In this document: piece by piece, positions 27,901 through 34,418 of the stretch
Layout of the letters: each line of letters opens with the position of its first letter
Position numbering within the stretch: the first letter of the stretch is position 1
Assembly: GCA_024691305.1 (NCBI GenBank)
Contig: JAILNS010000006.1
Span: forward strand, 62,001-126,000
DNA from: Lachnospiraceae bacterium
GTDB lineage: Bacteria > Bacillota > Clostridia > Lachnospirales > Lachnospiraceae
Length of the DNA: 64,000 nt
Direction of reading: 5' to 3'
Translations under genes and position numbers: made by a program
The notes under the pieces: model-generated
Told to the model about the DNA's origin: nothing
Databases searched by the model: none
The model's input: only the letters and a program-made list of their open reading frames with translations

Positions 27901-28035
27901 AAAGATTCGGACAAAGATTACAACATGTACAAAGATGCATTGGAATCACTTGGATTTAAGATCAAAAAGGCCAAGGCACCTGATTATAAGCCGTCTCCTG
28001 CAGTAGCAACAATGGTAGCCAAAATGATGGGGTAA
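24907..28035 (+). CDS. 1042-aa effector-like protein with C-terminal membrane-active region
   Basis: It begins MPGPGRQADG, echoing MPGGELQLNK of the kinase-like giant, then carries Asn/Gln-rich NINQN repeats (about 35-60). Residues 60-680 are highly charged and helical. From about 690 to 910 there are several hydrophobic or glycine-rich stretches, such as TSISTMYLGAQSLLALVAS, YIGVGAGSITLIAGG and AAGPLGLIAGLVAASTGLLYG, suited to membrane insertion after delivery. There is no signal peptide. The C-terminal 120 residues are basic and globular. The upstream neighbour is a chaperone-like gene and the downstream one an active-looking GNAT. No catalytic motif is recognised; a pore-forming or membrane-targeting effector is the favoured guess. 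Confidence 0.55.
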   Translation: MPGPGRQADGNIEIKRSYSAGNIIQTNTTQNDVNQNNINQNNINQNQDIRQNIPNPNILNNREQEQVQVRDQIIADNEVHADDETRIIANIDKAVEKHVIRDGSIENIKQPSEKDILKAHIKVDIPYEQGEKKRTQRLAEANKSYGLQQTLLNKAENAKEVDEEKIGNMVAALENADLNAYIKSNEKESIEDFYINNYDKVRGALGYLDSYKRNIESKKLKMNELDDKQKKKLKESEAHLKALTDIKEYYDAVQGYILNKYYALLPKNKIRSLTYEELIIRLDQQYKNDPLNPDLIAFYQNLIRMRNFEDANFKDGEEIEKHYLEATKAEPEFNDTRDLKDEIKKITKDYAKLRDLMKRRKMYSQAEKQMYVKDFYTVYGRDIEAYAGKYEPEEFSNDFRLMYAEYQLNKTKEDKSADESAKAVQDGITEDEKLLQQGEYATQNHLIFSEGQKASMSALNGLILRRALRSTHKKENFAHYYLHSPFEQQLLTMYLIENGKQSQATMADVINALDGYVPDYDKIHKAISTFCNNTNWEVVSSAVNTAKSLGTGIVEYEELISETKTKSDEIENAKKEKKDSQTRSELLVDQIVNHGDMIRVLYGAAGLRPDMPMDMAGDPVIRQKIKDEHSKIVEIARQLDDMIKKDPNLKLRDAEYKDQNQAKVSKKAKAQSKTDTVLDYMGKAKDVMGIGKNIADAGVSAPAIFIDKVNEFQGKTSMFTSISTMYLGAQSLLALVASIRGTVKMWDKLGTLSIADTGAQTLSNVGGIVGNSQKVSTGIIEVLDKTGVVDKTLGATADASKVLGYIGVGAGSITLIAGGIQLGRSISSGNDIKRAKKSLNDKTGEYTADEKKLSRFLRNQERAVSNDEISAGVNILVGSSILIKSVIGAASLAAGPLGLIAGLVAASTGLLYGLYAGKKLRHNKRKEAVDEYLQVDRIMLDMKNKKGPWNTMNDKDLRYYTRKKVLGMLGYANYKECYKHICTEFAQLLYNKVLAPDVKDSDKDYNMYKDALESLGFKIKKAKAPDYKPSPAVATMVAKMMG

Positions 28036-28039
28036 TCAT

Positions 28040-28858
28040 ATGAAGATCACCAGGATCACACCTGCAAACGAAAGATTTTTCAGTTTTCTTATTCCTGATA
28101 CGAGTGATATCACCGGTAAGGTGATATCACTCGGTGTTATGGATGATGACGGTAATGTGGCCGGCGCATTGAGCGTATGTCTTGAGTACAGGATGGTTTC
28201 AGTCTTATCACTGTATATATTGCCTGAGTTCAGACGCCGGGGGTATGCAAAGACACTTCTCGATACGATCAAAACGTCCATAGAAGGCACAGATCACCTG
28301 GCAATCTCGGTATATTATCCGGAAGAAGAAGGGGCAACAGCTTTTTATGAAGCTTGTGGTTTTGATATATTTGAGGATGCCAATCTGTATTCGGTAATGC
28401 TCGGGGAAATATTCCGCTCGGATAAGACAAGAAAGATGATAGCAAGCGGAAACATATCGGGGATAGTAAATGTTTCGGATCTTGGTGGAAATGACAACAA
28501 GAAGCTGGAGAGATACTTGACTTCATACGATTTTCCCAGCGGAGATTTTTTTGATCCCGAATGGAGTACTGTAGGATCACCCACGGGACAGCTAAACAGT
28601 GTACTGTTATCAGAGCCGTATAAGCAGGGCGCAAATATACTCTGGTTAAATGTAAGGAGCGGAGATCCGAGAGCATATTACAAACATCTGAATGTACTTA
28701 TAAAGAAGATGGAAACATCCGGGTTAAACAGTAATGAGAGCAGGCTGTATTTCATGATTGACAATGAAAAGACCATGGAACTCGCAACGGTCCTCATCGG
28801 AGGCAGGTGGCACATGAAATCGGAGGGGCGTGTACTTCACGCAGTATATCCCGTATGA
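28040..28858 (+). CDS. GNAT-fold protein D, intact N-terminal acetyltransferase
   Basis: A 272-residue protein. The N-terminal GNAT domain (1-125) is canonical: VLSLYILPEFRRRGYAKTLLDTI with RRRGYA, and later EGATAFYEACGF, the typical final helix and strand. The C-terminal half (about 140-272) has a second, divergent GNAT-like or unassigned domain, paralleling proteins A and B. It starts four bases after the membrane-active effector-like gene with little ribosome binding signal, so coupling is likely. A perfect 14-bp inverted repeat lies inside codons 21-32 and could fold in the message. Acetylation of the neighbouring effector is a plausible but untested job. Confidence 0.75.
   Translation: MKITRITPANERFFSFLIPDTSDITGKVISLGVMDDDGNVAGALSVCLEYRMVSVLSLYILPEFRRRGYAKTLLDTIKTSIEGTDHLAISVYYPEEEGATAFYEACGFDIFEDANLYSVMLGEIFRSDKTRKMIASGNISGIVNVSDLGGNDNKKLERYLTSYDFPSGDFFDPEWSTVGSPTGQLNSVLLSEPYKQGANILWLNVRSGDPRAYYKHLNVLIKKMETSGLNSNESRLYFMIDNEKTMELATVLIGGRWHMKSEGRVLHAVYPV
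28101..28133. repeat. Perfect 14-bp inverted repeat inside GNAT gene D
   Basis: CGAGTGATATCACC, a 5-base loop GGTAA, then GGTGATATCACTCG. The arms are exact reverse complements within coding sequence, 61 bases after the start codon. As RNA this is a stable hairpin near the 5' end of the gene; as DNA it could be a dimer binding site. No T-run follows, so it is not an intrinsic terminator. Confidence 0.9.
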
Positions 28859-28871
28859 TGAGCATTAATTA

Positions 28872-28900
28872 TTGCTATTGTTGAAACAGTTTTTGCTATT
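28872..28900 (+). promoter_or_regulatory. Direct repeat TTGCTATT x2, 21-bp period
   Basis: TTGCTATT is at 28872-28879 and again at 28893-28900, start-to-start 21 bp or two helical turns. The first copy abuts the -35 hexamer and the second lies inside the promoter spacer, ending 3 bases before the -10. SARP and LytTR regulators both use direct repeats with roughly this period, and a SARP-like regulator is encoded at 7341. Binding is inferred only. Confidence 0.35.
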
Positions 28901-28909
28901 TGATATATT
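28881..28909 (+). promoter_or_regulatory. Sigma-A-type promoter
   Basis: TTGAAA (28881-28886), a 17-base spacer and TATATT (28904-28909) form a close match to the vegetative consensus. It lies 37 bases before the ATG at 28946 in an AT-rich gap and probably drives 28946-31565, possibly with read-through into the contractile locus. Confidence 0.6.
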
Positions 28910-28945
28910 ATTATAAGGATAATTTATCAGATTGCAGGTAAAGCG

Positions 28946-29794
28946 ATGGACATCATTGTTTTAAACAATGAAAATATAACTGAATATGAAGACTACATAG
29001 CCCCCGATGCTGCCGAAAACCTTAGTAGGGAGTACTATAGGGGGCTTGTAGTTTGTGATGACACAGAACCTCTTGCGGCTCTTATCTGGGAGCTGATTTA
29101 CTATGAGGACTACGACAACGACACCGAAGCAAAGCTTATCTGGATAAAGGTAAGTGATGACGCAGCATACAAGGATCTTCTGAATGAGTATTCCGAAATG
29201 GCACGTCGGGACGGAGTGGTCCGTACTTCTTTTGAATTTTCCGATGATGAACTCAAAGAATATAAAGACTTACTGGCGGATGAGGGATTTAAGATAAAGG
29301 AGCAGGAAGGAAGCGATCTGATGTTTACGGTCGGTGATCTTAAACTTCTCAGGATAGCTAAATTACTGAAAACACCTTCTTACATCTGCAATCTCGGTAT
29401 GCTTAAGAACCGTTCTTTCAGAAGAGGGATCGTAGACTGTGTATATAACATTAAACGAAGACTTCCCGAGGACATAATCAGACTTCCGATGGAGTGGTTT
29501 GAGCCTGAGATATCATGCTATGAGGAGAGTGACGGCGACAGCAACGGGTTTTTGCTTATACATAAGTGCCCGTCCGGAAGGCTTAAGATAGAACTTCTTG
29601 CCGACTGGGGTCCGGACGCCAAAAAGGAACTTGTCCATATGATAGCTTTTACGCTGAAAAGGGCCTTCGAAATATATCCGGACGATACTGAGATAATCCT
29701 GCACAGATTTGACGAACCGTCACGTAAGTTGGCAGGCTATTTCTTCCCTCAGTTAAAAGGCAATGTTGGTATATTTGGCACACGGACTGAATAA
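28946..29794 (+). CDS. GNAT-like protein E, CoA-binding loop lost
   Basis: A 282-residue acidic protein with the size and two-domain pattern of GNAT proteins A, B and D. Where motif A should be it reads AKLIWIKVSDDAAYKDLLNEY, with no R/Q-x-x-G loop. It is therefore probably not an acetyltransferase. The rest shows alternating strands and helices, with IELLADWGPDAKKELVHMIAF as a late strand-helix pair comparable to a degenerate second GNAT. It has its own sigma-A promoter, unlike the other family members, and precedes two membrane proteins. A binding or immunity role would fit a catalytically dead member; this is inference. Confidence 0.5.
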   Translation: MDIIVLNNENITEYEDYIAPDAAENLSREYYRGLVVCDDTEPLAALIWELIYYEDYDNDTEAKLIWIKVSDDAAYKDLLNEYSEMARRDGVVRTSFEFSDDELKEYKDLLADEGFKIKEQEGSDLMFTVGDLKLLRIAKLLKTPSYICNLGMLKNRSFRRGIVDCVYNIKRRLPEDIIRLPMEWFEPEISCYEESDGDSNGFLLIHKCPSGRLKIELLADWGPDAKKELVHMIAFTLKRAFEIYPDDTEIILHRFDEPSRKLAGYFFPQLKGNVGIFGTRTE

Positions 29795-29829
29795 AGACGT
29801 TTGATTTTGGGAATATAGAGGTATTACTT

Positions 29830-30519
29830 ATGCAAGATGTTTCTGTTTTTGAAAAATACATGACCGGAACGGTAATAACCGATATAGCGGCCATATTGCT
29901 TCTTATCAGTATTCTTGTTTACACTTCCTCCTATCGCAAGAGAGATACTTTTGTCGACAGGGTATTTTTTCATATGATCATATGGGATATGATCGCAGCT
30001 GTATCCGATGCTCTGGATTCGATCCTAGAAGTCAATGCTGCTAACAATGCCGGATGGCGTATAGCTCTTTTACTCGGCCATACCGTATTTACATTAGCCT
30101 TCGAGATATGCGTATTCTTTTTTATACTGTATCTTCTGGGAGTTGCGGGACTTGAAGAAAAAGTGAATAAATACTGGATGGTAATAGCCGTTCCGGTTTT
30201 ATTGCTCATCATTCTCATCATAGTCAATTTCTTTACCGGGATGCTGTTTTATGTTGATCCGGATACAGGATATGCACATGGTAACATGTATTTTCTGGTG
30301 CTTATGTGTGCATATATTTATGCTGCGGCAGGCGTACTGCTACTGTGGAGGATACACAAGGGGCTGGTTTTATTTACACTTGGTTTCGTTGCGATCAGGA
30401 TCATCCTGTCACATGTTTTGTACAGTGTTTCGGCATCAGCTTTTATGCTTGCGGTGGGAATGGTATTTGCCCATATCTGTATGATGAACCGGTCATTTTA
30501 TAAGGGGGTGGAAGAATGA
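29830..30519 (+). CDS. Multi-pass membrane protein, 229 aa
   Basis: An integral membrane protein with about six to seven hydrophobic helices and short loops, for example ITDIAAILLLISILVYT at the N-terminus and VIAVPVLLLIILIIVNFF in the middle. I recognise no soluble domain or catalytic motif. The pattern resembles the membrane sensor half of the next gene product (349 aa), to which it is coupled by a 4-base overlap, so the two may form one complex. A similar seven-helix layout is common in membrane input modules of GGDEF proteins. Function is unassigned. Confidence 0.6.
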   Translation: MQDVSVFEKYMTGTVITDIAAILLLISILVYTSSYRKRDTFVDRVFFHMIIWDMIAAVSDALDSILEVNAANNAGWRIALLLGHTVFTLAFEICVFFFILYLLGVAGLEEKVNKYWMVIAVPVLLLIILIIVNFFTGMLFYVDPDTGYAHGNMYFLVLMCAYIYAAAGVLLLWRIHKGLVLFTLGFVAIRIILSHVLYSVSASAFMLAVGMVFAHICMMNRSFYKGVEE

Positions 30520-31565
30520 TAGACCTGATCGACTTTCATGTAACACTGTTTTTTAATGTAATGGCCTGTATTCTTACCGCCGGTCTTTTGATCCTGTCAA
30601 GGCAGCTTCGCTCGCGTGAGATAGGTGTAAGATTATTTGTATGCCTGTGTATCTGCAATATCGCAGAGTCAGTTATATCGATCTTAGTTTATGCCAGTCT
30701 TGAACTGCCGGACAGTATCTATGTCGAATCGTTCCTTTTATTTTATACACTTGAAGAGATAGTTTCTCTGTGTCATGTATTTGTATGGCTCATGTATGTG
30801 GATTATCTTCTGTACCGGAGTGCGGATCATCTTAAAAGACGATGGGTGGCATTTGCGATACCGGTCGCCATTCTTATTCTTTTGGTGATCTTAAGGGGAA
30901 TACTCTTCTTTGTACCGAGCATATCGGATCTTTTCTTTGAATTTATCAATACTGCGGCAGGAGAAGTGGTGACAATCCTTGAGATCGTTTACATGGTCGT
31001 ATCCGTGGTCTTTATATACCGCTACAGGAAGAATACGGGAAGACTTGTTCTTTTCAGGATAAGCCCTTTTATAATACCGATAGTCATAGGACTTCTTATT
31101 TCAACCTTTACCGATTATTCGGTCAGGGCACTCGGCTATTCGATAGGACTTATTAATCTCTATTTTTCCATGATAGATATATGGAAGTATGAGGACAGCG
31201 AACATAAATGTTACAACCGTGCATATATGGAGAAGATCCGCGAATATGCCGGTGATAAAAAGAAAGATTACGGCGGAGCGCTTGTATTTGAAGTGGGCGG
31301 CGATATCGTACCGCTTATGGGAATTATAGATAAGGAACTTCCCAAAGAAGTGGAGGTCTTAAAGTTTGGAAACGACCGTCTTGTTGCCTTCCTTGAAGGA
31401 GTAAACCATAATCTTCTGGATTCCGTGTCATTCATGATCGAGGATGATGTAGGAGAATATGAGGATGAAAATGCAGGTGAGCCGATAGATATGCGTATAA
31501 ACCGTGTCATCAGAAAGAAGGATGAAAGTGCTTTGGCATTTGTTGACAGGGTTGTGGGAACATAA
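30516..31565 (+). CDS. Membrane sensor-like protein with short degenerate cytosolic domain
   Basis: Seven or so membrane helices occupy residues 1-225, followed by a cytosolic part of about 120 residues. That part begins like the first strands of a diguanylate cyclase (YNRAYMEKIREY, then YGGALVFEVGGDIVPL) but lacks a GGDEF motif and is too short for the whole domain. It may be a remnant used for dimerisation or ligand sensing. The gene overlaps the previous membrane protein gene by 4 bases. It is the last gene before a 128-base gap that opens the contractile locus. The cyclase-remnant reading is tentative. Confidence 0.5.
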   Translation: MIDLIDFHVTLFFNVMACILTAGLLILSRQLRSREIGVRLFVCLCICNIAESVISILVYASLELPDSIYVESFLLFYTLEEIVSLCHVFVWLMYVDYLLYRSADHLKRRWVAFAIPVAILILLVILRGILFFVPSISDLFFEFINTAAGEVVTILEIVYMVVSVVFIYRYRKNTGRLVLFRISPFIIPIVIGLLISTFTDYSVRALGYSIGLINLYFSMIDIWKYEDSEHKCYNRAYMEKIREYAGDKKKDYGGALVFEVGGDIVPLMGIIDKELPKEVEVLKFGNDRLVAFLEGVNHNLLDSVSFMIEDDVGEYEDENAGEPIDMRINRVIRKKDESALAFVDRVVGT

Positions 31566-31584
31566 AAATTTTTTTCATATGTGC

Positions 31585-31615
31585 TTGAAGTTTGTTGGAA
31601 ATTAAAGAGTACAAT
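31585..31615 (+). promoter_or_regulatory. Possible promoter of the contractile locus
   Basis: TTGAAG (31585-31590) and TACAAT (31610-31615) are separated by 19 bases, a rather long spacer, in an AT-rich 128-base gap. A 12-bp palindrome ATCAGATCTGAT at 31658-31669 lies downstream and could be an operator. No clear terminator hairpin precedes it, so read-through from 31565 cannot be excluded. Confidence 0.35.
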
Positions 31616-31693
31616 ATCTAGTGGTATCATGTAGAATATGTGTATTTTTTAATATAAATCAGATCTGATCAATTAATCGGGGGTGAAAGAGTT

Positions 31694-33547
31694 ATGCCTA
31701 ACAGTCAGTTATATCCGTTTGAGAGGAATCGTTATTATCCGGGTAAGATGCTTACTACAGCGGATTTTCAAGCGGAGCAGAGTTATCACATTGATAAGCT
31801 GCGATTTTTAAACAGCCTGATGTACGGCTCGGGGATCGTATGCGGGTGCGGGGTTTTCAACCTGGATGACCTGTCGATACTCGTAGAGAGCGGTGTCGTC
31901 ATAGACGGTACCGGACGCGAGATAATCATTGATTCGTCAATAGTTAAGAAACTTTCAACGATAGAGGGATTCGACGATCTAAGAAGCGACGTCGCATGCC
32001 TCTGTGTGCGTTTTAAGGAGAATGAGATCCATTCCGTATATGCGGTCAGCCATAAGGAGTCGGATCAGGATTATGAATATAACCGCATCAGCGAGAGCTT
32101 TGAACTTTTCCTCGTAGACAAGGAAGATTATGAAGAAGGCCTCGAGATCGAGGGAGAATTTCTTACGAGAGAGCAGATATTCTCGGGTCCTAACTTTGAA
32201 GGATACCTTGTAATGCCTACTACGGTCTGCAAGGAAAGGAATGTTAAGGTCCGCCTTGAGATACGCAAAAAGACTGCCGAGGAAGTTAAGCTTTCATTCA
32301 AGGGAATCCTTGATATCCCTTCATTTTCAGCTCCCGACGGAAGTCAGCAGATAGAGATCGGCGTAGATGATGTTGAACTTAATGAAAACGGTGTAATGTA
32401 CCAGGACTACTGGATGAAGGTTCAGAATCAGGCCGGTATCGAATCGAATGTCATATTAAGGAGCGGCAGTGCTGCAGCATTTGAGGATGATAAGGCCATA
32501 TCCGCAGAAAACAGCGTGACGATCAGAGTAAGACTTTCCGATGAATCCCCCTCATCACTGGTAGGTCGTGAACTCGGCCGCCTTAACTTAGAGATCCGTC
32601 AGGGATTCGGAACAGATTCTATAAGACTCGCCGATATTAAGCTTATGCGTACCGAAAGCGCATATGTCATTGAAGAGATCAGAGAACTTGAGACCAATAA
32701 TTATATTGAGCTTCCTGCTCAGGACTCCATAAGAAATGAGTATCTGGAGTATTACAACAAGGATGTGGACATCACTGTTTCCGAAGACACCGGAAGAAGC
32801 GGTGCATCGGATATCATGTCGGCGCCCATTACCGGCAGTGACCTTAAGAATGTGGCCACGGGAGTTTTAGAGATTCCGCTCGGCAAGGATGCGAGAGCCG
32901 GAGATATACGTTATTCCGGAGAGATCACTCATGGACTCGGAAGCGGTAATGTATATGTTTCGATCGGATATGAATATCTGTCACAGGATCAGGCGCTCGG
33001 AGCCAATGCCAAGAGTACAGTATACGGTAATCCCGAACTGTTCTCGAGACAGGCGCAGCAGCTGGTTGATGCAGAGACAGCTGTAAGAGTGCTTAATGAC
33101 AAGGGAAGTTTTGTTGTTGCTGCCAGACTCCTCAGGGATGTTGAATTCCTGGTACTTACATACAGATGGGTAGCGATCAAGTTCCCTTCGGGTGATGAGA
33201 TAGATGCAGCGGATTATTACGGAAAATCCATCACGGCCAAGACACCTACGGTAGTCATGAGACCGAGAGAAAACTATTATTTCGGAGTACAGTTTAACAA
33301 CATGGATCCTTGCAGCATAACCTATGAGCTTACCGCTCCGGGCAGCGGTGAAGTTACCACGGACGGAGTATATACCGCTCCTGCCAAAGAGGGAGTATAC
33401 GAGATCAGGATCTATTGCTCGGATATGCCTATGGTATGCACCTATGCATATGCAATAGTAAAGACCAATCCTAACGAGGCTGACCCCGGAGTTACTCCGG
33501 AGCAGAACGAAGAATCATTAGTTAAGATTCCGGAGCTTAATCTGTAA
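31694..33547 (+). CDS. eCIS-associated fibre/adaptor-like protein
   Basis: A 617-residue protein opening with a block often seen in proteins encoded with contractile particles: ERNRYYPGKMLTTADFQAEQ, then YHIDKLRFLNSLMYGSGIVCGCGV and VIDGTGREIII. The middle is beta-rich and repetitive. Residues about 515-595 look like an Ig-like domain (SITYELTAPGSGEVTTDGVY). It has no signal peptide or membrane helix. A GGGGGTG ribosome site precedes the ATG. The family is usually taken as a baseplate- or tail-linked adaptor or fibre; the Ig-like end would fit surface binding. As no other tail fibre is visible in the window, this is the best candidate for target recognition, by inference. Confidence 0.6.
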   Translation: MPNSQLYPFERNRYYPGKMLTTADFQAEQSYHIDKLRFLNSLMYGSGIVCGCGVFNLDDLSILVESGVVIDGTGREIIIDSSIVKKLSTIEGFDDLRSDVACLCVRFKENEIHSVYAVSHKESDQDYEYNRISESFELFLVDKEDYEEGLEIEGEFLTREQIFSGPNFEGYLVMPTTVCKERNVKVRLEIRKKTAEEVKLSFKGILDIPSFSAPDGSQQIEIGVDDVELNENGVMYQDYWMKVQNQAGIESNVILRSGSAAAFEDDKAISAENSVTIRVRLSDESPSSLVGRELGRLNLEIRQGFGTDSIRLADIKLMRTESAYVIEEIRELETNNYIELPAQDSIRNEYLEYYNKDVDITVSEDTGRSGASDIMSAPITGSDLKNVATGVLEIPLGKDARAGDIRYSGEITHGLGSGNVYVSIGYEYLSQDQALGANAKSTVYGNPELFSRQAQQLVDAETAVRVLNDKGSFVVAARLLRDVEFLVLTYRWVAIKFPSGDEIDAADYYGKSITAKTPTVVMRPRENYYFGVQFNNMDPCSITYELTAPGSGEVTTDGVYTAPAKEGVYEIRIYCSDMPMVCTYAYAIVKTNPNEADPGVTPEQNEESLVKIPELNL

Positions 33548-33561
33548 AGGGGTGCCTTTGG

Positions 33562-34407
33562 ATGATCTATGAATCCGACAAAATGCGTTTGCTGACCGTA
33601 ACAACCAAGAGCGTCGGGGATGTCAATGACTGCTACATATGCAGAGATCTGGCATCTTCCGGCGGTGCTATGTATACGGTCATAGTCATAAATCAGCATA
33701 CGGTGGTTCGTCAGATACTGGAACTGTTTAAGTTTTCGGACAGGACGGGAGAAGGGGTTCTTGTCGATGAATTTGCTCAGGGAGACAAGGAGATACTTGT
33801 ATTTCCGTATCATCGTGAGCGGCCTTTACTGGAGTTTTACAACGGGGATGCCATGACGCTGGCAGAATGCGAGGAGGTATGTACCAATACTATCCTTACC
33901 TGCATCACCTGCGATCTTCCTTATCCGATTCTTTATCTTTTGCTTACGGGGGATCAGTTACAGCTTTCCAATGACAGGTCAGTCTTCTTAAGTTATGAGA
34001 TGGATCTGGCCAATCTGGATCCCGAGATAGGCGAAGCCGAGTGTACCGATGTCTGTGCGAAGCTTTTGCTTAAGCTTTTAGAGCCCAAGTCAGGTCAGAA
34101 GGCCACCAGTTATTATCTGCTGAGCAAGAAGACACTAAACGGCAGTTACGACAGGTTTACGGATCTTTACAGAGATATAACCATAGCCGCAGTAAGCAAC
34201 AAGAAGGTGTCTCCTTTTACAAAGCTCAGGCTGTGGCTTGACAGAAATACCGACAGGATCATGGGATTTTTGTTCTGGATAAGCCTGATACTTGGGATCA
34301 TAGCACTCAGTATAGTGGTCTCCAGGTGGATAATGGGCGGTAATTCGTGGTTTAGGCTTTTGTTCAATACCTTTAAAGAGATCGGCACGGAAAGTCTTTT
34401 ACAATAA
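33562..34407 (+). CDS. Single-pass membrane protein, pseudokinase-like cytosolic domain
   Basis: A cytosolic region of about 230 residues followed by one membrane helix at about 233-256 (IMGFLFWISLILGIIALSIVV) and a short outside tail. The cytosolic part has the rough order of a degenerate kinase fold, ending in a strand pair LQLSNDRSVFLSYEMDLANLD that resembles the catalytic-loop and DFG region without the catalytic residues. Membrane-anchored pseudokinases with this layout exist in other secretion machines (EssB/YukC of type VII). The gene follows the adaptor-like gene by 14 bases with AAGGGGTG. It may anchor the particle to the membrane. The kinase-fold reading needs structure prediction. 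Confidence 0.45.
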   Translation: MIYESDKMRLLTVTTKSVGDVNDCYICRDLASSGGAMYTVIVINQHTVVRQILELFKFSDRTGEGVLVDEFAQGDKEILVFPYHRERPLLEFYNGDAMTLAECEEVCTNTILTCITCDLPYPILYLLLTGDQLQLSNDRSVFLSYEMDLANLDPEIGEAECTDVCAKLLLKLLEPKSGQKATSYYLLSKKTLNGSYDRFTDLYRDITIAAVSNKKVSPFTKLRLWLDRNTDRIMGFLFWISLILGIIALSIVVSRWIMGGNSWFRLLFNTFKEIGTESLLQ

Positions 34408-34418
34408 GGATATATGAG

